A stretch of DNA of 64,000 nucleotides from Enoplosus armatus (lineage: Eukaryota; Chordata; Actinopteri; Centrarchiformes; Enoplosidae): the NCBI RefSeq assembly GCF_043641665.1, contig NC_092199.1:19906860-19970859 (forward strand), in the 5' to 3' direction. The translations under genes were made by a program, and so were the position numbers. This document shows positions 26,545 to 38,850 of the stretch, piece by piece; position 1 is the stretch's first letter, and every line of letters starts with the position of its first letter. The notes beneath the pieces are model-generated. The model made no database searches, had not been told where the DNA came from, and was given only the letters and a program-made list of their open reading frames with translations.

Positions 26545-27999
26545 TAAGAGAGAGCGAGTTCACACTGAGCACAGACCAGTTTTCAGACTCGGCTCTCTGC
26601 CAGAAGTAAACGTTGAGAGCTGCTATCTCATCATCACGGTGATGTTTTCTGCCTGTGGTGCTTCAAAACGAAGGATCCCTATTTCAGCAGCCCCCCCCCC
26701 ATGTGTTGTTACTTTAAAATAACCTGCCTCCCGTGAGAGCCAGATGACCGGCTCGCAAAAGGGCAAGTGATTCAGATTAATTCAGGTTAATATACTTTTG
26801 TTAATATACTCCTCGCAATAAGATAAGAGCCTTAGAAGAGTCCACATGATGGCATCAGTGACACAATCATGCCATTCGAGGCGCTACGAGTGTCCTGCTG
26901 CCCACTTACACTCACACAAGGCCTTTGGTTTCACATTTCCACGTTCACGTCTGGTCTTTGGACACAATGCGGAATTCATTCGAAAATAATTCCCAGTAAA
27001 AATCAGTAATTTATTTACCATCGTAGGATCAGGCCCGGAATGGAGAGGCAGAGAAGAAATGAAGTACGTCTGTGATCGTCTTCTGTGTTTTTCAGTGAAC
27101 ACGTTGCCTCTAACATGCAATCAGCCTTCACTGGCCTCACATCAGAGATGCTGATTGGGGAGCGGTCCGATGACTCAGCTGAAGGTGGCCCAGCAACACT
27201 GTAATTCCTCGCCGGGTTTAACACGAAAAAAAACAAAAAGAAACAAAACATGAGATCTGCCTGATACAAATCTGGGCAACGCTCATTTAATTTCGTCGAA
27301 CGAGAGCGGAGGAGGGCTCTGAGTGGGTAGGAAGGTTGCTTGGCAGCCCAGGTCTCTCCAACACCTGCAGCAGAAACAAACTCTTATTGCTCCAGTCTGG
27401 CTTTTTTTTTTTTGTGCAGCACCTTTCCCCCTTGCAAGCCGAGCGGATTCCGCACTGATTTGATGGTGGCCTGGAGTTGGTGGGGGGGGGGGGATTACTC
27501 TCATCTGGAGGAGATTAGTCAGTGATGCTGATAGACATGATCAGCCCAACACTTCATCATTTCATGCAGTTTAACATCGGCTCTGCACAGCCCGCGTTGT
27601 TTGTGCAGCGCCGTGCCCCTGGACTGACTGATTCATTTTCATCAGGGGAAATTAACTTAGCCTTCTGATTATAGACAATCACGCATTGCGCAACAGCTCT
27701 TACTCCATGCCCGTGGTTAAAACTGAACTTTTAGTTCAGCGGGGGAAAAAAGATTTTAAATGGACTTAATGGACAGATATTACTCTAGACATGATAAGAA
27801 CTGCCTGTTCTGGAAACACGGAGAGACATACCTTCCTATCCTCATTATCGAAAGCATTTTCTGCAGACCTGCCAGGTGTTCTATCACAGCCACGATCAGC
27901 ATTACACCTTGACACCATAACAAAAACCTGCGTTTCGTCTTTTTTGTTGTTGTCGTTGCATTAAGCAACAGGTGGAATGTGTGCCGACGCATTTTTTTT
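26537..27999. other. Non-coding stretch, no gene recognised
   Basis: No exon or RNA gene was recognised. The interval has a C run at 26691-26700, a T run near 27402 and a G run near 27481-27493. From about 27550 the sequence becomes AT-rich and repeat-poor, leading into the candidate regulatory zone. Confidence 0.45.
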
Positions 28000-30930
28000 T
28001 CTCTTCCCCCCGCTGTTGTTTTTAGCTCCTAATTCATCCGTGAAATTACTCACATGTTCATTCATCATCCCAGCGAAGCCGAGAGCAACAGGCCCCTGAG
28101 ACGAGAGGCAGTTGATGGATAGAACATTTCTGGGGGCAAATATTACCTCAGTGCACATGGGCAGTAAACAGATTTATTATTTATCGAACCAGTCTGTGTG
28201 ACGTGATGAAAAACCAAATGGGAGGGCATGAAATAAATATGAGTATTCAATGGGATGGTTAAAGAAAATATAAACCCAGGGGCTGTGTTTGTAGTGCCGA
28301 CCCAAGCTTGTAATTGGTTTCATATTTAGTTATACTACAGTAAAACTTATTGAAAGGTATACCAGGGTCCTGTGAGCTCAGACACATAAATAAATCTTTG
28401 CTGCCTTTGTTGCAAAAATTCTGCGCACCTCCTCATGCCAAGTGCTCTGTTGACTGGACATTGATTGCTGATTTTTTTTTTTTTTTTTTTTTGTTGTTGT
28501 TGTAAGCTTTGAAATATTTGCCTGCCTGGGCCAAGTGCTGTTCACCTATCTGGAATGTACAGTTAAAATTGCTTTGCGGCTAACATAAATACAGGCCACG
28601 GCTGTTTGCAGTGCAGAGAGATGGCAGGCCCTTGTGCGGAGTGCAAGCAACCCTTAGTCACGGGCTCTTCCAGGGAAGTACAAAGGTGGTCGTGCTAGCT
28701 TTTATGTTGATGAATCCGTGAGTGACTGTGTGTTCTCCTCCTGCCCTCGATCACTGACAAGTAATTAAGAATATGAGGCCACCACTGAGGACACGTCGCT
28801 GTGTGTCTGTGATCCTCGATGGCAAACAGCTCTATTGCTCTATTTATACACTTTAAAAAGGGAATTATTATTATTTCATAATTCAAATTTTCACAACAGT
28901 GTTTTAATGGAGTTCATTATAAGTCTATTAAGAGCTGAAGTCTGTTTTCATTTCATAATGGCATTTTCCCCATGACTACTTGTATGTGAAAGGGGTTTCT
29001 TGTAGTAACGAACCCACAGAGAATTATGGGTCTCCCTGAGCTCCGTGGTGCCTTACAGCAGCTTTCAGCGAGTTGTTTTGGTTGACTCGCACCACGTTCA
29101 TAGCGTTGTTGTCACTGCTCACTACCTGTCGCACCAAACAGCAGACAGACAAAGTTAGTGACTAGCCGTTGAAGATAGAGGAGCATTTAGCTAAAGCGCC
29201 ACATATTTCCCTCAAGAGCTAAAAGAGAGGAAGCCAGAAACGCGACTCCTAACGAATGCTAACGTTGCCCCCTATCTGCTGGATGTAGACAACTGTTCGC
29301 TAACATGTTCGCCATTAATTTAAAAGGTGATAAAATGTCAGTGTTGTGTGTTTCTGCTGCCCCCAAGTGTATACGGAAAAAAAAAAGTATAAAAGTTATT
29401 TCAAGTTTAGGCTAGCCACCTCGACAACTGCTACCTAGTTTAGCCAGTAAGCCCCCGTTAGCTAGAGCAACAAGAATGTCACGTAATTCTGAATCAACCA
29501 AAAATAAGCTGCTGATGTAACTCACAAGCTGGCCTAGCTAGCAAGCAAATAGCAACTTTGTTAAGCTAAATAAAAAGGTAAATGTATCGTTGGCGTCTGT
29601 GTACTGTACAATGACATAAATGTTATGAAAATCAGAATGATGCGATAACAGTTCATGGTACTGAGTTTTAATACTTGACTAAATTATTTCACCAACGACT
29701 GGTTTACATTTGTATATTGCACTTGATTTATTTGATATTAAATGCATTGGGGCTCCATATTTAGGCAGCAGGAGAAATGACATCGTATAATCTCATCAAC
29801 AGTTTTCAGGAGGGGGGAATAGATGTTATTATGATTTCATGGCTTTTATTAATATGAAAAGGATTTTCAGATTTGAAGCTACTGTCCACTGGAAACAAAA
29901 ACTCAGCTGGGCGGCTATTAAACTTTCCGTGATTGTCGCTAATATGCGCTGTGGATATGAGCAAGGACAAATGTAATATAGAGGGAATTAAAGGGCTTAC
30001 TTCAGAAGCTTCCATTCAAAGTTTTCATTATTCGTTAAGAGTCTTCACGAAGGCAGGCAATTAAAGGAGTGCCCTCTATCATCTGTCACCACAGATACCA
30101 GCCATATTTATTATAAAAGCTTTAAAAGCTTCCCCGGGATTAATGTGGCTACGGTAACACACTCACACACTGAGGGAGACAGGAAGAAGAAGGTCTATAC
30201 AGTTTATCATATAGACTATATCCTCAGAGGTATCAGTAATCAGTGCAGTACCACATGATTTAAGTACTCTTAAGTTAAGAACAACACTGACGGTGATCTA
30301 ATCTGTGGTCCTCTGTAATAATTCATTCATCAGCTGTTAGTCAGAGAGATAAAGGCCATCTAGGATTATCTATCTCTCCAAAACTCCGGAAAAGATTAGG
30401 TCATTGCATCCACCGGGCTATTTATAGAGCCCTTTAACTGTGGCATATTAAACAAAACGCTTAGAAATTCAATTAAGAAACCACTCGCCCACAATGACCT
30501 GAAAATAACCCAGAGTTATTCTAAAACAAAGGCTCTGCCGACCAGCCGCTGTGCCGCCTCACATGTGGTTTGGAAACAGGAGTGCTTAAAACCACAGATT
30601 CTTAGGGGCTGCGGAGATTAATGAAGAGTTTCTTTTTCCAGGTGTTGTATTGTGGATACAAGAGCTTTGAGCGGTGAATTTTTACCAAGGGGAGAAATCC
30701 TCACGGTAGAAATGAAAACAGTAACACAATATACAGCTCTGATCCGGCTCACGGCTCAGATGCGAGAGCAGGAGCGCATTCCAGGCCTGAGAGAAAAGGA
30801 AGCGAGGAAAGGCAGCCCCGGATCATTCTCAGATATCGATCACATGTATGGCATTTATGTGAATGGGGGCTCGGGAGAGTTAGTGCCATATATTCCCATG
30901 GGGGCTATTTGAGTTTGTGACAAAAGTTGT
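28000..30930. promoter_or_regulatory. Candidate distal regulatory zone upstream of myocd (inferred)
   Basis: The zone is AT-rich with few microsatellites, apart from a T run at 28472-28492. It contains a perfect MEF2-type consensus CTATTTATAG at 30418-30427 inside a small palindrome (gggctatttatagagccc), a forkhead-type GTAAACA at 28164-28170 and a TEAD/M-CAT CATTCCA at 30777-30783. It lies about 20-23 kb upstream of the myocd start codon. Mouse Myocd is known to have a distal upstream enhancer driven by Mef2, Tead and Foxo. The motifs are seen. The enhancer role is inference, because each motif is short enough to occur several times by chance in 64 kb. Confidence 0.25.
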
Positions 30931-31279
30931 ACTGGTTTTCACAACCCCTTTCCCCTTCAAACCTTTTAATAATACAGTCTGACACCCTGACATAAATATC
31001 AATAAAAAAGACATCTTCGTCCATCCTATCATTTTTATATATATATTGGTCTGTCATCATCAGCACTCCCCTAGGCTGTTAGTCATCCACTGTTGCTTAC
31101 ATTGGCCCTGCTTAAAGCTGCCACATGCCTTTTTGATTTTTATGCAACAGGCTAACAGTGAAAAGTGGCAATCTCAGTTTCGGTTATAGCTGATTAAATT
31201 GATTTAAGATTTTATAAAGTGTATTTGAAAGTAATTCATATCAATTTCTATAGGTTTACTAGACTAAGGGTACTATTGG

Positions 31280-31625
31280 GTCCTGATTTTATACTAGACT
31301 CAAGACTTAACTGTCTTGACCTGGGACTTGACTCCGTACTTAACTGTTTTGACTTGGGACTTGAATGAGGACTTAACTGTCTTGACCTGGGTCTTGACTT
31401 GGGACTAGACTCTGGACTTCACCTGTCTTGACTTGGGACTTCACTTTGGACTTGACTCTGTACTTAACTGTTTTGACTTGGGACTAGAATGAGGACATTA
31501 CTTGTCTTGACATGGAACTTGACTTGGGACATAAATGTCTTGCCTTGGGACTTGACTTGGGACTTGACTCGGGACTTAAACTGTCTTGACTATGGCCAAG
31601 ACTAAAGACTTACTTTTGACTTGCA
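31280..31625. repeat. Degenerate minisatellite, unit like 'gacttgggac'
   Basis: About 345 bp are built from diverged copies of gacttgggac-, gacttgactc- and ttaactgtcttgac-type words, with a higher-order period of roughly 50-60 bp. Similar 'gacttgggacttg' arrays are familiar from teleost genomes. No open frame of note. Confidence 0.75.
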
Positions 31626-31789
31626 AAATACTCATTACATTGTCCCATCTCTAGTATGTAGGGCTGATGAACAAGTTCATGCTGTGTGCAGTGCACTGAT
31701 GCCAAAGTATTTTTAAAAATCAATATTTTTACTTTTACTATAGTACTTTCTATCACAAGTATTGCTCTTCGCTGCATTGCAGGTTGTGA

Positions 31790-32019
31790 GTGTTTAAGAG
31801 TAAAAACAAAAGTCCCCGTGTGAGAATGGAACAGGGGAAAGGAGCCAGCTGCAGCAGAGAAGAAGCTGCTGGTGCGTCTGTGGCCGCTGGAGGGCAGAGC
31901 TCCAGAGAGCTCCGTGTCCAGTGAATGTGTACGTTCGCTGGCCTAGTGTCGGGGGTGTATGTGGGCCGAGGAGACAAAGTTCTCCTGAGGGAGACAATAA
32001 AGGCTAATCTAATCTAATC
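31790..32019 (+). mobile_element. Possible retroelement 3' end with (TAATC)n tail (weak)
   Basis: A GC-rich block is followed by 'gagacaataaaggctaatctaatctaatc', the form of a LINE or SINE 3' end with a polyadenylation-like AATAAA and a short tandem tail. No coding sequence or upstream structure confirms it. Confidence 0.25.
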
Positions 32020-34300
32020 AGATCTAAAGTCAAAAATGCACAAGATTAAGGACGACACCATCATGGGCTGCGGTCATGGTTAGCATTATTGATCCGCGAC
32101 ATAGTTAAAAAGGTTGCATCTACCTTAATTAATTACTGGTCACATTCACCACCCAATGAGCACGCTAAGTGACCCAAAGACCCAAAGGTGCATGCTGGGT
32201 CTGGCAAACATGCCCATGGTGGATCCTCCAGCAAGGACTGGAGGCGTTGAAAACGTTTGAGGAGCACAGTGGGAAAGAGAGGCTGATGGGACTGGTTATA
32301 GTGGGACAGTTATTTTGCGTGTGTGTGATATTCTAGTACTCTTTCCAACCCTGATGCCACATCTATCTTGACATTCTAACTTTTTCTTCAAATACAACCA
32401 ATAACCTAAATAACGCACAAGTGAAAAAAAAAAATAGAGTTTGGATCAGCCAGTAGGTCCTGCTTCTAATAACTGTGATCCCAGTCATGTATCAAGGTGC
32501 ACAATACAGCTGAGGAGGGTTGCATGCAAGGTGAAATCATTCTCAGCTCTGTTCCACCTTGCTCTCCCAGCCATCCTCATGTGTTGTGAATAATAAAAAA
32601 AAAAGAAAAGAAGAAGAATTCATTTTACGGTTTTACTAGTCAGCAACCCAGGTATGCATTTGTCAAAATAGGGGGAAAGTTAGAACCATATGTTAATTTG
32701 AATGGGAGGCACCTGGTTGTGATTAGGGCCAAGCGGCGGATGATAGAAACACACACTGGGCTGTACGCGGGGAGAGCACAACGGACAGGACAACACTGGC
32801 TCGGAATAAAAACATTTATAAGATCCAAAGGATTCATTGTAATGAACAGGCTGATGGACAGGCTTACTGAGGACGCATACGCTGTGTTTATGAGCAGATC
32901 AGTGTGGTGATGAACGGGACAGAATGTCCGAACAAAGAGCAAATTTTCTATAAATCATGATATAATTTATTTTACGACTTCCCTCTCAGTATGTGGGCTT
33001 GTTTGAGCACGGAGTACTTCTCTTCTCTTATAGGGCCTGGCCAGAGCTTACCACGTAGCGTTTTTGAGGTGTTATTCATTTCAGGTTTCAGGTTTTTGTC
33101 AGAGCCAAACCTTTAACAGGTGTTGGAAATAAAAGATGAAAACTCAGCTTTTTGTTTTGCAGATCTAGACAATGCAGAAATACAGAAGTACAGCTGCTAA
33201 AAAGCAAAGTGGGGAAAGAAAAGAGAACAAGCTACTTACTGTCAAAGAATTTGTCATATCACCACGGCATGTATTTAAGCACGATGTCACACATTTGGGA
33301 TTTTGGCGCGATGATTAAGACAGCAAAACCATCCACATGCATCCCTAATCAAACAGAGGCTTCAGTGCATACATTGACGGTCAACTGTAATGGAGAAATG
33401 GGAGAGAGGTGATGGAAAACACGTAGAAACCAGTGCGACCGGTAAGAACTTCTCAGAAAAAGAAAAGAAAAGAAACTCCAAAGACACATTAATGTCCCAT
33501 CAAGTGTAACGTTTCAGAAGTTGAAGAGCTGCCAAACCGACACTCAGTTGTGTGGAATGCTTGCCAGGTCAGATGTACCACCTGAACCACAGCAGACAAT
33601 GGAAATGGCTACTTCCTCTACTGCACGCCACTCTGATCACCACCTCTCATGACGGTGAACCAGAATTTTACCAAGTAATAGTCAGAAAGACATGTGACAG
33701 AGCTGACTACTGAGCTAACATGTTGCTCTGTAGCTGTTCTAGCTGGGGGCATCCCGCACTGTTATGAAACCTGGTACTTTAAGTACCTCATAATTACATT
33801 TAGTGGTGGAACCTTTAGACTGCAGATGAACAGTGCACCGTGCTGGTAATGTGGACGTCACTGACTTCAACATTCCTCCACTCGTCTTGGTTGTATTGAT
33901 TTTGGTCACTTGTGTGATGCCTTTGCTTGGGTTTAATGTTTTCAAACTGTTGCAGACAAAGCAAGTTGAGGCCTTGAATCTATACGTAATCTAGATATAT
34001 GTAGTAACTCTATGCTACAACAGTATGCTAACATAACATATAGATTCACATAGTAACTCTACGTATGTTGCAATATGATTCATTGTTTAACACAATTTCT
34101 TGCCACCTTGTTGAGAATGCTACTTGATGAAATGCAGCTTTATCTTTAGGAGGTGATGCTACTTCTTTTTCTCTCAGTTGTAGGACACTTGACAGTATTT
34201 CCAAAAGATAAAAGGATGATTTTGCTGGTAATGGCCTCAGTATCTATCGTAAAAGGTACATTGACCAGTGGGCTCTTAAAGCTTCAGTATCTTTTTATTG
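32020..34300. other. Non-coding stretch, no gene recognised
   Basis: No exon or RNA gene was recognised. The interval has A-rich low complexity near 32427 and 32595 and an (aaaag)n patch near 33455-33475. Nothing else was supported. Confidence 0.5.
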
Positions 34301-34470
34301 TTTTCGTCACTTGGGGGCATGGAAACTTTACACGCTGACCTGACATATGATGTTAGCCAACTTGCTAGCAAATAGTTGCCTATTTACACATACAGCAGAC
34401 TCATTGGCATTCATTTGGAGTCGTGTTTTCAGCTAGTTGCCAACTCTTGGCTCCGCTAGCTGCTACAGGT
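34300..34470. repeat. Dispersed repeat family, copy 1
   Basis: This copy shares words and their order with copies at about 49555-49860 and 56540-56810: 'cacttgggggca', a 'gttagc(c)aa...gctagcaaa' block, and the identical gcattcatttggag (34407-34420). It is non-coding and probably a decayed non-autonomous element. Boundaries are approximate. Confidence 0.45.
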
Positions 34471-34793
34471 ATTACTTTCTTCAACATTATCTGTGCACTG
34501 TTTGGTGCTGGGAAGGTAGCACGTGGTGGTTTTTATCAGTTTTTTAGCTGAAAACAACCGCCTGTTGCTGGAAACAACACTGACAAGAGCGGTGGGACTA
34601 AACCATACGGTAAAAATGTTAAAACTGAAACAATTAGCTAAAAAAAGGCTAAAAAGGAACTGTAGATTCTGGGTCATTGTGAGTGACACCTTTCACATTA
34701 TGTGTGGTCATTTTATTCTTTGTGCTGCGCTTTAAGAATAAGCATACCAAACAAACTAACTGCTCTCACACTTACCAGTCCTGGGACAATCTC

Positions 34794-35042
34794 GGAACCC
34801 ATGTTTTGTGGGTTCCGGTGTATCCGTATAACAGATAACCGGGCCAAGACTTCCTCTTCTGTGTTCCGGTCATTATTTGCAGTCTGATTAGCGATCTCAG
34901 AACCCATCGGCTATCGTGATGATGATGATTTGAATGCAGATACATTTTATAAACACCATAATAAAAAGCTAATCTCTAGGGTTCCAAGATTGATCAAAAG
35001 CAAAATCGTCGTCACACAATAGCCGATGGGTTCCGAGATTGC
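34794..35042. repeat. Foldback / inverted-repeat element
   Basis: The arms 34891-34931 and 35002-35042 are inverted copies. Over the first 28 bases, 25 pair (gcgatctcagaacccatcgg against the complement of ccgatgggttccgagattgc), and pairing continues imperfectly through a gat-rich end, enclosing a 70-base loop. A third related word sits at 34791-34802, with a perfect 8-bp stem of its own (ggaaccca 34794-34801, tgggttcc 34809-34816). It is most likely a MITE remnant. No coding capacity. Confidence 0.65.
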
Positions 35043-38000
35043 ATTTCAGCCAATGCGTACCACCTCTTTCGCTCTCCACACGGGCTGTTTATCTGCAACC
35101 AAAGCCCTCTCCGACTTGATTGGTCAATACTACTTGGACTACAAAGGGACTACAAACAGAAACCAGAATGCTTATCCCTTGCCTACAGATTCTGCATTCA
35201 TATGCAGATATATCTGCAGATTGGTCCTTGGATGACTATTGTGTGGTTTTGGCACTGTAGGCACAAGTTGCAGCCTTACTTCACCAACCACCAGAGTCTG
35301 TAATCAACCAATGATGTAACTGTAGTGATCGAAACCCATTGGACTGCAGCACCAAAAGATAATTCCAGCTCACCATGAGATAGTTTGCTTTATTCACAGG
35401 CAGACTGGGGCTGAGTGTTGTGATTGATAAGCCTTACTATCTGGTGCTCAGATTCTGGCCTTTGCCCTGTTCTAGATACGTTCTTCATTAAAGTGTGGAA
35501 CAGAGAATCCATCAAATGTTACCTCCAAATGTCTCCTAAATGCCGTCTATCCCAAAGGCCAAGTATAACATGGCACAGAGGGTCATATTTTCAAAGGTTT
35601 CAGCTGACATACCAGAAGCTATGGGAATCAGCTTCAGCAAAAATAACAGAATACCAACTTTTATATTGCGATCACGCTCGAGCCAGTTGTATGGAGATCC
35701 TATCAGGGCCAAGTATGTGTTCATTACAGATGTTCTTCAATTAACGTTCAGGACAGCAATCTAGTCTGACCATTCTCTGTTTATGTACATTGTCCTTCAT
35801 TTTCAATACACCTTGGAAATTTCATTAAAATGAAGAAGAGCTACAACAGGTATCTGGCTTTTGATCCACTGTTTGCTTTGGTTTGATGTAGACGGCTGTC
35901 GAATGATACTAAGCATTGTGCTAGTTGGCTCTACTGGGAAATTACGAACTGGAAAGACTGGGCTAAGAGAGACTTTGAATCTAATGAGGAGGAGAGAGTG
36001 GGGTGAAATGAGTCCATTTTATATTCTATGTTAATACAGAAAAATAAATATGTACTTATGTCAACCTACATATGCTTGGTCTATTTATGGAATCTGTTGG
36101 GGAAAATGTTAGAAACCTTTTCCTTCAGTAGGGCCCTCCCCCGAATGCTTCTCTTCTGTGAGGGCTCTACTTGTTAATCTAGAACGTTTCAACAGTTCCA
36201 CTGTATGATAACTTCACATCGTCATGGCGACACATTGTCTTATTTACATCAATCTGTCTGTCTGTCCACGTCATAACGTGTTCATGATACTTTTCTATAC
36301 CTTTTTGACAAAATGGTTGTGTGCAGTCAACCCTGTCGCCCGACAAGAACATTGATGTTGGATAATTCAAGGTTTTTCTCTAATGCTGAGTTATGCTGAG
36401 TTTTTTCTAATGCTGACTTATGCTGAATTTGTCTGCATTGCAGTCCAACCATGTCTGAACACAAAGCCTAAGACTAAAGTTTATACTAGTGATGCACTAG
36501 GATATCTGGTGATGACAGAGTACCAATCCAATACCAGACCTCGCTTGTTCCTGTTCCCTATTTTTCCTGACTAATATGGAATCCTTTTTATGTAACTGAT
36601 AGCCTATCACATCTCCACCTGGCAAATCGCTGCATATTGTGCGCATAATTGTTGGATTGTTGGTTTTGGGAAGTTGCAAAAATTGTTGGACGGAGGTGTG
36701 TGTGTGTGTGTGTGTGGGGGGGGCGAATACTGAACTGGCACATATGATCAACCGCCGCAATACCTCAAGTTCATATGTAATCAGTCTCAAACGTGTGACA
36801 ATGTAAATTGTACTTGTTTCCCGGCTCTCATGCTACTCTGCCCATAGGCTACCTTACTCGCGCCTCCCCTTTATTTGTGCCGGCCACGTTCACTGGATAT
36901 TCACCGGGATATTCTTTCAACTGTCCACCACGTTTGAATCAGTCCTATAATTGCAGTTGTTTTCTGTAAACCTACAGTGGCCAGGTAGCTCCTCCACAAC
37001 CTCTACCACTCTGTCTCATGTCTTCCTGGTATGTGGCCAGTGGTCGGTGTGATCTCTGACCTGCAGAGTCTGAGCCAACAGCAGACCTCTCCAGAGAATT
37101 TCAGGCAGCCGTCCCCACAAGCCATGAGTGTTCCCGTCTCTGACAGGCAGGAATGATAAGAGTTGCCGGGCAGCACGTTCCCTATCACCACGCAGCCAAA
37201 TCCTGCAGTACGGTACAAGGTCACACTCCGAAGTGGCTCCCTCGCCAGATTCAGTCTGCTCATTTTTCCCAGTGGAACCGTTGACATCCCACATATGTCC
37301 CTGCAGGTTAAATTCATAGCTTTTACAGCACGACGAAGGTGATACATAAGGAAATTTTAAAAAGGGGACCAAAAAAAAAGGACACGCTGTATTTTCCCAT
37401 GCAAGTGAAAAGGTGAAAACACCCAGAAGCCCAGAGTGAAAGAAAGTTATCTGGTCCACTAATGGCCTGATTAGCGAAAAGGACACGCTGACAGAGATAA
37501 CACCGGTGGCCTGGCCTGTTGCATTCAGTTTCTCCAATTTGCTGTTTTCCGCCTCCTCGTCTGACAAGCCAGCTGCTGTCTGCCCAGCGAGAGCTGTTTA
37601 TCTGACGAACTGCACCCTCGGACATGTCGAGGAGCCCGAACATTTCAGAGCTGTCAGTCAGGCTGATGTACAGTTGAGGGGAGCGGTGGACAGTTTGCAG
37701 GCTCGCGTGAAGTATGCGGAGTGAAAGTCCTCCTTGTGAGCGCAGAGCTGAGGTGTCCCCCATCGCACGCAAACCCAGAACACGGCTGACGATCTGGGAT
37801 CTGCGTGTCTGTGTCTGTGTCTGTGTGTATACATATGTTGAGGCCCGTGTGCATCTGTGACTTTAATCCAGGCCTCCGTTTCGACCAAACAGAGGCTGTG
37901 CAGACAGCGGTCACCTACAGCGCTGCTATCAGAGGACTGGTTGTGACTGTTGCTGAGCTCCCTGTATTTGTGTTGATTCAGTATTTACGTAGGTATTGCG

Positions 38001-38155
38001 CCGTTCATATTTAACATGACACAACTGACAATGGGTCAGAACGTAACAATGAACTAAGATCAGAGCCATAGACCCAAAGATAGATTCAGATGGATTCCCA
38101 AAATCGCTGACAGAAAGTCCAGACATGCGTTTAGAAATGGTTCTGTTGAACATTG
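35043..38155. other. Non-coding stretch with small repeats
   Basis: No gene was recognised. The interval contains a two-copy tandem repeat of about 26 bp (ctaatgctgagttatgctgag, about 36378-36430) and a (TG)n-G tract (36696-36723). On the minus strand at 37016-37772, three overlapping frames stay open for 114-183 codons. The encoded peptides show no domain and look like chance openness in GC-richer DNA. Confidence 0.5.
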
Positions 38156-38199
38156 GTTACTTTTACTTTTACACTGGCCAATGCAAAAGTAAAAGTAAC
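38156..38199. repeat. 44-bp near-perfect palindrome, no spacer
   Basis: The left arm gttacttttacttttacactgg (38156-38177) and right arm (38178-38199) are inverted copies of 22 bp with two mismatches and no spacer. The 'agtaaaagtaac' words belong to an abundant teleost repeat motif. It may be a collapsed head-to-head insertion of that repeat or a MITE remnant. Confidence 0.8.
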
Positions 38200-38814
38200 A
38201 GTGAGCAGCAAAGCATTTTCTTCTCCAAGCCTTCATCCACCAGTCGTGCTGGCTGTGTTTTTTTGCGTCTGTATCATTTCAAGGCCAGTTTTATGCTCGT
38301 CAGAGAGAAGATAATAAAAAAGAGAGTTTAACGGACCTGAGGTGGATTTGGGGGGTGGGGGTCACACCTAACTTTGTTGGTTCGCTTCCAGTGAACCCTG
38401 GTGTGTTTGCCTGTTTGGTGCGGTTTTATTTGCGGCGTGATTCCGTTATAGTAGATGCGGGAACTTTAGCGTGGCTTCAAAAGCCAAACCACCATTAAAT
38501 CCATCTGTTGATCCTGGGAGCTGTTTCCTGTCAGTACAGACCAACTGGACTGAACTGTAGCTATGAAAGAGGCCTCAACCACCGGGATGATCCTGTTGTA
38601 AATTTAGTCAGTTTACAAAATGTCTTAAAACTTCTACATTACCACCGACCAATTTTCATAGTTATTTTCTAGCTTCTTTACTGTTATTTGAATAAATATT
38701 GCATAAGCAATTTAAACTAAATTCAATTTTATTCATATAGCACCAAAACATAACATAAGTTACCTCAGGAAACTTCCTCAGAATTACCAAAAATTCATTC
38801 AAGGTCCACTTACT

Positions 38815-38850
<36 letters not shown>

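Noticed and set aside
37016..37772. Three overlapping minus-strand open frames (114-183 codons)
   Set aside because: Simultaneous openness in several frames, with no domain, splice structure or conserved motif, points to chance.
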